Shown: positions 40,715 through 48,408 of the stretch, piece by piece
Position numbering within the stretch: the first letter of the stretch is position 1
How the letters are laid out: the number at the start of each line of letters is the position of its first letter
From: Treponema sp.
GTDB lineage: Bacteria > Spirochaetota > Spirochaetia > Treponematales > Treponemataceae
Direction: 5' to 3'
DNA length: 64,000 nt
Assembly (NCBI GenBank): GCA_017963165.1
Contig: JAGCTZ010000066.1
Coordinates: forward strand, 8,285-72,284
Position numbers and translations under genes: made by a program
The notes under the pieces: model-generated
What the model was told of the DNA's origin: nothing
What the model saw: only the letters and a program-made list of their open reading frames with translations
Database searches by the model: none

Positions 40715-41634
40715 AAACAAGAAAAATAGTTTTAATAACAGTCGACCTGATTCTTTTGATTATCGGAATTATACAGGTAATCATTGGTGCAAGAAGTACT
40801 GTAAAAATATTTGATTTTTCTGATGAGCCGGATAAGATTGTTATCGAAAAGAGTGATGAAAATCTTACAATTGTAAAGGAAGACGGCAAGTGGCTTATTA
40901 ATAACGAAAAGTATGAAGCTACAGAATCTTATGTTGATTCTATGATTAATCGTGCTCAGTACATTAAAGCGCTTGATAAGGTTGCAAGTCTTTCTAATGC
41001 GGCTTCGATTGATAAATATGAGTTTGATGAAGATAACGCAATTAAAGTTACTGTAAGTGCCGGTTCTAAAGAACTCCGAACATTTACACTTGGTAAGGAT
41101 TCTTCGACAGGTGTTCAGTGTTATGCAACTGTCAACGGTGCAAATGATATTTATCTTGTTGATGGCGATTACCGCAATGTTTATGACAAGACAGTTGATC
41201 AGCTTCGCAGTAAAGTTGTTTATTCAGAAGAATCTGTAAATATTTCTTCTGTTGCAATTACTCCTGCTGGTGGAGAAACCTGGTCTGTAACACGTCATGG
41301 TGATGCAGAGGATCTTGTATGGAGTGTTTCTGGAACAAATATAACACTTGATTCTTCTAAGGCAGCTGAATGGCTTAATTCCTTTAATACTGTTACAACT
41401 ACAAACTGGTACGGTACTACTAATAATCTTGGTGGGGAGCCGTACGTGCAGGTTGAAATTGGAACAGTCGGTAAGAATATTAAGCTTGATATTTATGTTG
41501 TTCCTGCAGATCCTGATGATGAAGGTTCTTCAAATCTTTACTATGCAAAGTGCAGCGAATCAAAATACTGGTTCGAAATTGCAAGTTACAATATGTCTAA
41601 ATTCCAGAAGACACCGGAAGATTTGCAGAAATGA
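40711..41634 (+). CDS. DUF4340 protein
   Basis: 307 residues. N-terminal membrane anchor (VLITVDLILLIIGIIQVIIG) and a beta-rich extracytoplasmic part with the repeated pattern of DUF4340 (KIVIEKSDENLTIVKEDGKWLI; YVDSMINRAQYIKALDKVAS). DUF4340 proteins regularly follow GldG genes and are thought to be part of the same envelope complex. ATGA overlaps link it to both neighbours. Confidence 0.88.
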   Translation: MKTRKIVLITVDLILLIIGIIQVIIGARSTVKIFDFSDEPDKIVIEKSDENLTIVKEDGKWLINNEKYEATESYVDSMINRAQYIKALDKVASLSNAASIDKYEFDEDNAIKVTVSAGSKELRTFTLGKDSSTGVQCYATVNGANDIYLVDGDYRNVYDKTVDQLRSKVVYSEESVNISSVAITPAGGETWSVTRHGDAEDLVWSVSGTNITLDSSKAAEWLNSFNTVTTTNWYGTTNNLGGEPYVQVEIGTVGKNIKLDIYVVPADPDDEGSSNLYYAKCSESKYWFEIASYNMSKFQKTPEDLQK

Positions 41635-42290
41635 TAAAGCTTGTTGCGTTCTTAGGAAATTACGGCAGAGAATACGAAAAGACTCGTCACAATGTTGCGT
41701 GGTATTTCCAGGACTCCCTGCCATTTGCTTCTCGCCTGAATTGGCAGAGCAAGTTTAAAGGTGAAATAACTTCTCTTACTCCTGCTGGGCTTTCTCAGTG
41801 GGCATGCGACAGTAAAATCTGTTCCAAAAAAGATGGTTCACCAGTGCTTGTTCCCGAGGACGCACCTGCTCATATTTATTTTTTAAAACCAATGACTTAC
41901 ATGAATCTGAGCGGCGACAGCATAATTGAAGCAGCAACCTTTTATAAGATTTTGCCGGAAGAAATTCTTGTTGTTCATGATGAGCTGGAGCTTGCACCGG
42001 GTTTTGTAAGCCTGAAATGGAGCGGTGGACTTGGCGGTCATAATGGTCTGCGTTCTACAAAAGCCGTCCTTAATACTGCCGATTTCTGGCGGCTCCGTTT
42101 TGGAATTGGTCGCCCGGATAATCCTAATATCGGTGTGGCCGATTATGTTTTGAGCCGCTTTACAGAAGAGCAGCAGGAGCTTATGCAGAATGTGTTTAGT
42201 CAAACTAACTTATTGTTTGTAAAGCTGTTGTTGAGTCGTGAGCCTAAAGATTTAATTCAGGCTTGGGGAAAGAAGAAACTGGTTGATTAG
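41631..42290 (+). CDS. pth: peptidyl-tRNA hydrolase
   Basis: 219 residues. Releases peptides from peptidyl-tRNA that drops off ribosomes. Family marks: FLGNYGREYEKTRHNVAW with the catalytic His, FLKPMTYMNLSGDSI, VVHDELELAPG with the catalytic Asp, GGLGGHNGLRS and FGIGRPDN. The glycine-rich GNPG at the start of the family is changed to GNYG here. It is translationally coupled (ATGA) to the DUF4340 gene, an odd operon partner for a ribosome rescue enzyme. Confidence 0.95.
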   Translation: MIKLVAFLGNYGREYEKTRHNVAWYFQDSLPFASRLNWQSKFKGEITSLTPAGLSQWACDSKICSKKDGSPVLVPEDAPAHIYFLKPMTYMNLSGDSIIEAATFYKILPEEILVVHDELELAPGFVSLKWSGGLGGHNGLRSTKAVLNTADFWRLRFGIGRPDNPNIGVADYVLSRFTEEQQELMQNVFSQTNLLFVKLLLSREPKDLIQAWGKKKLVD

Positions 42291-44047
42291 AAGTATTGCG
42301 GTCTCTTTGCTTCCTGGGGTCCCTGTGCTTCGACAGGCTCAGCAACCGCCGATTGAAGGGCCTTGCAAATTGCTCGCGCCACATTTTCTCCATCCATCGC
42401 ACTTGAAACAATTCCGCCTGCATAACCACTGCCTTCACCTGCCGGATAAAGGCCTTTAATTCCACAACATTCCATTGTTTCTTTGTTGCGCAGAATTCTT
42501 ACGGGCGTGCTTGTTCTTGTCTCTGGTGCAATCATGAGAGCCTGAGGGCATATGAATCCTTTCATGCTTTTGTTGATTTGATTAAACCCTTGGACAAAAC
42601 GTCTGGTGATGTTGTCCGGCATCCAGTCGTGTAAGTTTGAACTAACAATACCGGGAGTGTAGCTTGTAGGTGGAAAAGCTTCCTGCGGTGTTTTTTTATT
42701 TTCAAGAAAATCAGTCAAAAGCTGGGCGGGAGCTGCCTGTCCGTTTCCAGCCTGTTTTGCTTTTTGTTCTATGTCTGTACGGAATAAAAGTCCTGCAATT
42801 GCGGGGCAACCAAGCTTGTCTGCCTGTTGTTTGAATGAGTCTGGAATATCTTCTGGTCTGATTTCTACTACAATTGCGGCGTTAGACCATTTTGAATTCC
42901 GGGCGGCCGCAGACATCCCGTTTACAACAATTTCATCAGGTCCGCTTGCCGACGGAACAACAAAGCCGCCCGGACACATACAGAAGGAATAAACTCCTCT
43001 GTCGTCTACCTGCGTTGTTACCCTATATTCTGCAGCACCAAGCGTGCCACCTTTTTGTTGTGTTGCCTGTCCATGGTACTGAATGTTATCAATTACTTCA
43101 CGAGGATGTTCAACACGAACACCTGCAGCAAAGGTTTTTGCTTCCAGAGCCTGGGGAACTCTTTTTGCCAGAAGCATATAAATATCTGCAGCCGAATGTC
43201 CGGTTGCAAGAATCACAGCATCAGCAGACAACGTGAAATTGCATGTGGCTTCTGCTCCAACGCTCGCACCCCCTGAGCCAGCGCTCTCTCCCTCTGCTTC
43301 AACGTTTGTGGTCCCTGAGCCTGTCGAAGGGCCGCTACTTGTACACATCACCCCTTTCACTCTTCCATCTTCAATAATAAGATCAGTACACTTGCAGTTA
43401 AAACGTACTTCGCCGCCAAGCGCAATTATTTTTTCACGCATGGCATTTATTATTTTTGGAAGTCTGTCTGTTCCGATATGAGGATGTGCATCTGTAAGGA
43501 TTTTTTCGTCGGCACCAAAATAATTAAAAATGCGCAGAATAGAACTAATATCACCGCGTTTGTTTGAACGAGTATAAAGCTTGCCGTCAGAAAAAGTTCC
43601 GGCACCGCCTTCACCAAAACAATAATTACTTTCGGGATTCACAAAATCCTTTGTGCTAATAAGAGCAATATCTTTTCGGCGTTGAACGGTATCGGTTCCC
43701 CGTTCAATAATCACCGGTTTAATTCCATATTCTAAAAGCTTAAGCGCTCCAAAAAGTCCCGCAGGACCAGAGCCTACAATAATAACAGATTTTTTTCCAT
43801 CTGCCATTTTCCATTCAGGAACGGCTGTTGAAGTAGAAGGCGGCTCTTCGCCAATATAAACATCATAACGCAGATGAAGCTTAACCTGCCCGTGACGTGC
43901 ATCAACAGATTTTTTTACAAAAACAAGCTTAGGAGCGCCGCCTTTCGCACCCCCCTGTTTTTTAAGCTCCGCAAATACAAGCCGTTCAATGAGATTTTTG
44001 TCTTTTTCCTGTTCTGGTTTAATTGTTACGGTAATGGATTTTTTCAT
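42287..44047 (-). CDS. FAD-dependent oxidoreductase (NAD(P)/FAD-binding, YtfP/HI0933-like)
   Basis: 586 residues. An N-terminal ferredoxin-like RNA-binding-type domain (SITVTIKPEQEK; GQVKLHLRYDVYIG), then the FAD Rossmann motif VIIVGSGPAGLFGALKL near 90-105, NYCFGEGGAGTFSDGKLYTR and LYPAGEGSGYAGGIVSSAMDG at the C-terminus. The substrate is unknown. Two stretches are not family-like: GPSTGSGTTNVEAEGESAGSGG mid-protein and AEPVEAQGP at the end. Both are translations of the dispersed CTTCGACAGGCTCAGG repeat. It starts 5 bp after the T run of the adk terminator with no ribosome-binding site. A convergent ATGA-like overlap of 4 bp joins its end to pth. Confidence 0.9.
   Translation of the reverse strand: MKKSITVTIKPEQEKDKNLIERLVFAELKKQGGAKGGAPKLVFVKKSVDARHGQVKLHLRYDVYIGEEPPSTSTAVPEWKMADGKKSVIIVGSGPAGLFGALKLLEYGIKPVIIERGTDTVQRRKDIALISTKDFVNPESNYCFGEGGAGTFSDGKLYTRSNKRGDISSILRIFNYFGADEKILTDAHPHIGTDRLPKIINAMREKIIALGGEVRFNCKCTDLIIEDGRVKGVMCTSSGPSTGSGTTNVEAEGESAGSGGASVGAEATCNFTLSADAVILATGHSAADIYMLLAKRVPQALEAKTFAAGVRVEHPREVIDNIQYHGQATQQKGGTLGAAEYRVTTQVDDRGVYSFCMCPGGFVVPSASGPDEIVVNGMSAAARNSKWSNAAIVVEIRPEDIPDSFKQQADKLGCPAIAGLLFRTDIEQKAKQAGNGQAAPAQLLTDFLENKKTPQEAFPPTSYTPGIVSSNLHDWMPDNITRRFVQGFNQINKSMKGFICPQALMIAPETRTSTPVRILRNKETMECCGIKGLYPAGEGSGYAGGIVSSAMDGENVARAICKALQSAVAEPVEAQGPQEAKRPQYF
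42328..42347 (+). repeat. dispersed repeat copy 3, inside coding sequence
   Basis: CTTCGACAGGCTCAGCAACC, lying in the last codons of the FAD oxidoreductase (encoding AEPVEA on the minus strand). Confidence 0.75.
43310..43329 (-). repeat. dispersed repeat copy 4, inside coding sequence
   Basis: GGTCCCTGAGCCTGTCGAAG, the reverse complement of the consensus, inserted in frame in the FAD oxidoreductase. A partial second copy (CCCCCTGAGCC) lies near 43269. Confidence 0.8.
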
Positions 44048-44051
44048 ACAT

Positions 44052-44129
44052 AAAAAAAGGCCATTGATTTGCTGACGGCGCACAAGCATCATTTTCGCTC
44101 TGTCTTTGCGTTGACAACAAATCAATGGC
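44052..44129 (-). terminator. long-stem terminator/attenuator between adk and FAD oxidoreductase
   Basis: GCCATTGATTTG (44060-44071) and CAAATCAATGGC (44118-44129) form a perfect 12-bp stem enclosing 46 nt, followed on the minus strand by C and seven T. The downstream start codon is 5 bp later. Confidence 0.75.
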
Positions 44130-44146
44130 TATATTAATAGTTCAAA

Positions 44147-44776
44147 TTATTTGAATATTTTTTTAAATTCACCAAGCAATACATCTGTTTCAATAGATGC
44201 ATCAAGGTCAGTAATTTTTCCCTTATTCTTGTAAAAGTTGATAAGAGGTTCTGTCTGCTCGCGGTAAACATCCATACGGTGCATGATAGATTCCTGCTTG
44301 TCATCATCACGCTGGTAGAGTTCTCCGCCACACTTGTCACAAACACCTTCTACCTTTGGAGGAAGTGTAAGAACATTAAAATTAGCACCACAAGCTTTAC
44401 AAACGCGGCGTGTAGAAAGACGGCGGATTACAATTTCGTCCTTAATTTCAAAGTTAACAACCTTTACATCACTAACAAGGCCTTCGAGCATTTCTGCCTG
44501 AGGAATTGTGCGTGGGAATCCGTCAAGAATATATCCGTTCTTGCAGTCATCCTGAGCAAGGCGGTCCTTTACAAGTTCAAAAGTCAATTCATCGCTTACA
44601 AGCGAACCAGAATCAATAATTGCCTTTACCTTTACTCCAAGTGGAGTCTGTGCCTTAATGTTAGCACGGAAAATATCACCAGTAGAAATATGTGGAATCT
44701 TATAATCCTCTGCAACCTTTACAGCAAGAGAACCCTTTCCAGCTCCCGGTGGTCCTAAAAAAATAAAGTTATTCAT
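44147..44776 (-). CDS. adk: adenylate kinase
   Basis: 209 residues. Interconverts ATP+AMP and 2 ADP. P-loop GPPGAGKG (8-15), AMP-binding HISTGDIFRANI, DGFPRTIPQAE and a zinc lid with CKACGANF...CDKCGGEL. The four-cysteine lid is typical of Gram-positive and spirochaete enzymes. AAGGAGTATAAC precedes the start. The xylanase gene upstream is separated by about 150 bp. Confidence 0.97.
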   Translation of the reverse strand: MNNFIFLGPPGAGKGSLAVKVAEDYKIPHISTGDIFRANIKAQTPLGVKVKAIIDSGSLVSDELTFELVKDRLAQDDCKNGYILDGFPRTIPQAEMLEGLVSDVKVVNFEIKDEIVIRRLSTRRVCKACGANFNVLTLPPKVEGVCDKCGGELYQRDDDKQESIMHRMDVYREQTEPLINFYKNKGKITDLDASIETDVLLGEFKKIFK

Positions 44777-44923
44777 TGTTATACTCCTTATGTTTAAATT
44801 CGTTGTATAGTTTTTAAAGTATATACTAAATGTGGGAATGTTTCTATAAGTGAATATGTGACAGGTTTTAGGTTCCAGGTTTCAGGTGATGAGGGAGAAA
44901 GTCTTCCCCCTCTTTATTTATAG

Positions 44924-46270
44924 TTATTTGCTATAGTTTTGTGCAGTTTCAAGAACTTTAAAAAATGCCGGTTTGCATTCATATTCTTTTTCGAACAAAA
45001 GTGGGCGCTGAACTTTATTCATTTCGTCGCTGTTGTTGCGGATCCAGGAAACTTCATCTTTGGTGCCCCACAGAGTAATTCCACAGATTCCGTTTTTGCC
45101 GGGAACCTTTCTGTTTTTGAGGAACATTTCAAAATATTCGGCATAGCGTTCGGCAAGAATTTCCTGAGATGTAAGGCGACCACCAAAAGCAATTTCGAGC
45201 TCGGTTACCTGAACATCAACTCCAAGTGCAAGGAACTGATGAACTGCTTTTTCATAATCAAGGACGGTAGGGTAGGACATGCTGACATGGGACTGCATTC
45301 CAACAACATCAATGCGTGCGTCGTGGGCAGCCTGAATGTCCTGAACTACACGGCAGATTGCTTTTGTTTTTGCAGGCGAATAACTTGAATAATCATTGTA
45401 GGCAAGCTTTACATCTGCCGGTGCATATTTATTTGCAAAACGGAAGGCGCTAACAATAAAAGAATCATCACCATAAATTGAATACCATGGACTTGCTGTT
45501 CGTAATGGATTATCTTCCCAATTACCATCAGTACATGCTTCGTTTACAACATCCCAGGTTACGATAATTCTTTTGCCGCCGTTATTTTTTTCTTCCCATT
45601 CTTTTACAAACTCAAGAACTGTTTTTATGTACCATTCCTGGCGGGCTGTCATTGTTGCTTTATCTACCTGAGCTGCATCTGAATTATAATTTTCTTTAAA
45701 GAACCAGTCCGGGGTCTGACCATGCCAGACAAGCACGTGGCCGCGCATAATTATTCCATATTTTTTTGCTATGCCAAGAATCTTTTCCAGGCGGGAAAAG
45801 CCTGCAAGTGTAGAAGGAACTTTGTAAACCTTTCCGTCTTCTGCTGTAAAATCTACTACTTTAGTTGGCTTTGCCCAGTTAAAAATAAAATCCGGTTTGC
45901 ATTCATTTTCGCAGGTAAAGCAGCTTGCCTGATAACTCAAGCCTTTCATAAGCGAGTCATTTGTAAGCTGATTTTCTGGAACTGCAAAACCAAAGTAATC
46001 AAAATAATCTTTGTAGGCGTCTTTAAGCGAAGGTACATCAAGCCAGTTAGGCTGAACTAAGTCTTCGTTGTTTTCCTGAATAATAGAAACGTCTGACTGC
46101 TTTACAGAAAATCTTGGTTCAAAAGGTGATTGAGACTGAGACTGTTCTTGTGTCTGCTCCTGAACAATATTGTCTGCCTGTTTTTTTGATTGTTTGCAGG
46201 AAGTTAAAAAAAGGGCTGGTAGACATAGTAAGCCGGCAACTGTTGATATAAAAAATTTATTGTGTTTCAT
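44924..46270 (-). CDS. endo-1,4-beta-xylanase, GH10, lipoprotein
   Basis: About 448 residues. Lipoprotein signal with lipobox LTSC (about 21-24), a Gln/Ser-rich linker, then a GH10 catalytic domain. Visible are the HVLVWHGQTPDWFF box, acid/base Glu in WDVVNEACTDGNW near 241 and nucleophile Glu in VQVTELEIAFGG near 356. It cleaves xylan backbone at the cell surface. Start at 46270 follows AGGAG; an in-frame ATG at 46327 would place the signal peptide internally. Gene 46328-46804 lies directly upstream on the same strand. Confidence 0.94.
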   Translation of the reverse strand: MKHNKFFISTVAGLLCLPALFLTSCKQSKKQADNIVQEQTQEQSQSQSPFEPRFSVKQSDVSIIQENNEDLVQPNWLDVPSLKDAYKDYFDYFGFAVPENQLTNDSLMKGLSYQASCFTCENECKPDFIFNWAKPTKVVDFTAEDGKVYKVPSTLAGFSRLEKILGIAKKYGIIMRGHVLVWHGQTPDWFFKENYNSDAAQVDKATMTARQEWYIKTVLEFVKEWEEKNNGGKRIIVTWDVVNEACTDGNWEDNPLRTASPWYSIYGDDSFIVSAFRFANKYAPADVKLAYNDYSSYSPAKTKAICRVVQDIQAAHDARIDVVGMQSHVSMSYPTVLDYEKAVHQFLALGVDVQVTELEIAFGGRLTSQEILAERYAEYFEMFLKNRKVPGKNGICGITLWGTKDEVSWIRNNSDEMNKVQRPLLFEKEYECKPAFFKVLETAQNYSK

Positions 46271-46327
46271 TTGGAGTTCTCCTGAAGATTTATGAAAAAA
46301 GTATTTTCTAGTTTTATCAGAATTCAA

Positions 46328-46804
46328 CTAAATAAACAATTGCTCTTTTTTGTTTGTTTTGTCTTTGTCCTTGTTGTTGTTAGAGTTTTCGTCATACTCC
46401 TGGGCCTTCTGATTGAGCCAGTCCGAAATTGAATCGGTCGCATCTTTTGTTGTTTGAATTAATGCTTTGAGCAGCTTTTCGCCAAACTCTCCGGCTTTGG
46501 CTGCAGCAATTGCAATTTTGTTACGGCAAAGTTCAACAGCCTTTTGAACTGCTTCTTTCCAGGATTCCTTGTCCCAGTTGTTCTGGCAGACATTTCCATA
46601 ATAAGCATAAGCTGCTTCTATAATACTCTGTTCGTAGGTTTCTATTTTATGTCCAAGCTCTTTTTCAACGGCTTTTGTGTATGCAGCAATTCTGTATTTC
46701 CTAGGAATATTTTTTTCATTTGCTGCATCATTTGCAAAGCCGGCAGTTTGAAGCATTATGGCCGAAATTATCAATAAAAATAAAAGTTTTGCTTTTGAAC
46801 GCAT
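46328..46804 (-). CDS. secreted hypothetical protein upstream of xylanase
   Basis: 158 residues with a signal peptide (SKAKLLFLLIISAIMLQTAGFA) and a helical mature region (YRIAAYTKAVEKELGHKIETYEQSII; AAAKAGEFGEKLLKALIQTT) ending in a Lys/Asn/Asp tail. No family recognised. Its stop lies 57 bp before the xylanase start, so they are probably co-transcribed and it may work in the envelope with the xylanase (inference). Confidence 0.75.
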   Translation of the reverse strand: MRSKAKLLFLLIISAIMLQTAGFANDAANEKNIPRKYRIAAYTKAVEKELGHKIETYEQSIIEAAYAYYGNVCQNNWDKESWKEAVQKAVELCRNKIAIAAAKAGEFGEKLLKALIQTTKDATDSISDWLNQKAQEYDENSNNNKDKDKTNKKEQLFI

Positions 46805-46900
46805 CTTTCGCCTCCATGCGTTTGATTATATCATAAGCGAATTAAATACACCACAATGATAAAGGGGCTTCTGCATTATAAAAATGACTTCTGAAAATAT

Positions 46901-47049
46901 GAAAAAGTGCTCCCGTGGGGAACCTGTCTTTGTTCCGCCGAGTACGCTGAATAGAAATTATTCTACCGTGCAAATCTGCCTGCGGCAGCTTTGCACTTCC
47001 AGCGTACTATGCTCCACAAAGCCAGAACCCCCACTCCGCATTTTTTCAT
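46901..47049 (-). repeat. 149-bp palindromic element, copy 1
   Basis: Read on the minus strand it begins AAAAAATGCGGAG and ends in a T run. It folds almost end to end: GTGGGG/CCCCAC, GGCTTTG/CAAAGAC, GTACGCTG/CAGCGTAC and GTGCAAA/TTTGCAC. Copy 2 at 51505-51653 has the same fold with changed base pairs, so the structure rather than the sequence is conserved. Confidence 0.8.
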
Positions 47050-47182
47050 AGTGCCTTTTTTAACATTTTTTAATACATAATTCGCCTTCCGCATATTTCT
47101 ATAATGCGGCAGCCCTATGTCATTTCCTGCTTTAATTGAATTTCCCTAAAAAAAATGCCATAATCAGACAAAGAGGCGAAAT

Positions 47183-48358
47183 ATGGAAAAGAAAATTTTA
47201 AACAATTACGGTTCATTTGATGTTACCTTTACAAAAGGTAAAGGCTCTGTTATGTGGGATGTTAACGGCAAACGCTATATCGATTTTATTGCTGGTATTG
47301 GCGTTAACTGTCTTGGACATTCTTACAAGCCGCTTGTTAAAGCAATTGCAGATCAGGCAAAGCGTCAAATCCATATTTCAAATTATTACCTCAGCGATAT
47401 TGGTCTTGCTTTTGCAGATGAGCTTCTGGCTGTAACCGGTTTTGAAAAAGGTTATTTTGGAAACTCTGGTGCCGAAGCAAACGAAGCTGCAATCAAACTT
47501 GCACGCAAATACGGACAGCTTAATGGTGGTGCAAAACGCAAAACTATCGTAACTCTGGAAAATTCTTTCCACGGAAGAACACTTGCAACTCTTACTGCAA
47601 CAGGTCAGGAACATTTTCATCCTGAATGCTTTGCTCCATATCCAGAAGGTTTTAAGACAATCCGCGCAAATAATTATGATGATTTAAAAGATGCTTTTGA
47701 TGATACAACTGCTGCGCTTTTTGTTGAATGCGTTCAGGGAGAAGGCGGCGTAAATCTTCTTGAAAAAGAATGGCTTATGGCTGCTGCAAAAGCTGCAAGA
47801 GACGCAGGTGCAATTGTAATGGCAGATGAAGTTCAGACTGGAATTGGAAGAACAGGAACTTTCCTTGCAAGCGATGTTCTTGGTTTTGAGCCGGAAGTTG
47901 TTACTCTTGCAAAAGGAATTGCCGGTGGTGTTCCAATGGGTGCCTGTCTGTTCAGAGGTAAAGCAGCAAATATTTTCGAAGCTGGAGATCATCAGTCAAC
48001 CTTTGCAGGAAACCCCCTTGCCTGTGCTGCCGGCTGCGTAGTTGTAGAAACTGTAAGCGATCTTAATTTCCTTGATAGAGTAAATCATGCCGGAGACTAT
48101 ATCCGTGGAACAATCACGGCCTGGAACAATCCGATTGTTAAGGCTGTTCGCGGAAGAGGTCTTATGATTGGTGTTAAGATTGATAAATCAATCAAGCCGC
48201 TTGATATAAAAATCAGCTGTCTTGAAAAAGGACTTTGTGTTACAACAGCCGGTTCAGATGTTGTAAGATTCCTTCCACCGCTTAATATTTCTGACAAGGA
48301 AATTAACGAAGGTCTTGCAATTTTTAAAGAGGTTCTGGAAAAGTTTTCAGAAATATAA
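47183..48358 (+). CDS. argD: acetylornithine aminotransferase
   Basis: 391 residues, class III PLP aminotransferase. FGNSGAEANEAAIKLARK, FHGRTLATLTATGQ, VMADEVQTGIGRTGTFL and the PLP lysine in TLAKGIAGGVPMGA are present; the C-terminus has GLCVTTAGSDVVRFLPPL. It acts in arginine synthesis (N-acetylornithine step); a succinyldiaminopimelate activity is also possible, as in other ArgD/DapC enzymes. AAAGAGGCG precedes the start. Only palindromic-element DNA separates it from the xylanase locus. Confidence 0.92.
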   Translation: MEKKILNNYGSFDVTFTKGKGSVMWDVNGKRYIDFIAGIGVNCLGHSYKPLVKAIADQAKRQIHISNYYLSDIGLAFADELLAVTGFEKGYFGNSGAEANEAAIKLARKYGQLNGGAKRKTIVTLENSFHGRTLATLTATGQEHFHPECFAPYPEGFKTIRANNYDDLKDAFDDTTAALFVECVQGEGGVNLLEKEWLMAAAKAARDAGAIVMADEVQTGIGRTGTFLASDVLGFEPEVVTLAKGIAGGVPMGACLFRGKAANIFEAGDHQSTFAGNPLACAAGCVVVETVSDLNFLDRVNHAGDYIRGTITAWNNPIVKAVRGRGLMIGVKIDKSIKPLDIKISCLEKGLCVTTAGSDVVRFLPPLNISDKEINEGLAIFKEVLEKFSEI

Positions 48359-48408
48359 GATGTGTTTAGCTTAAGGCTTTTCACAATTAATAAAATTATT
48401 AAAAAACG

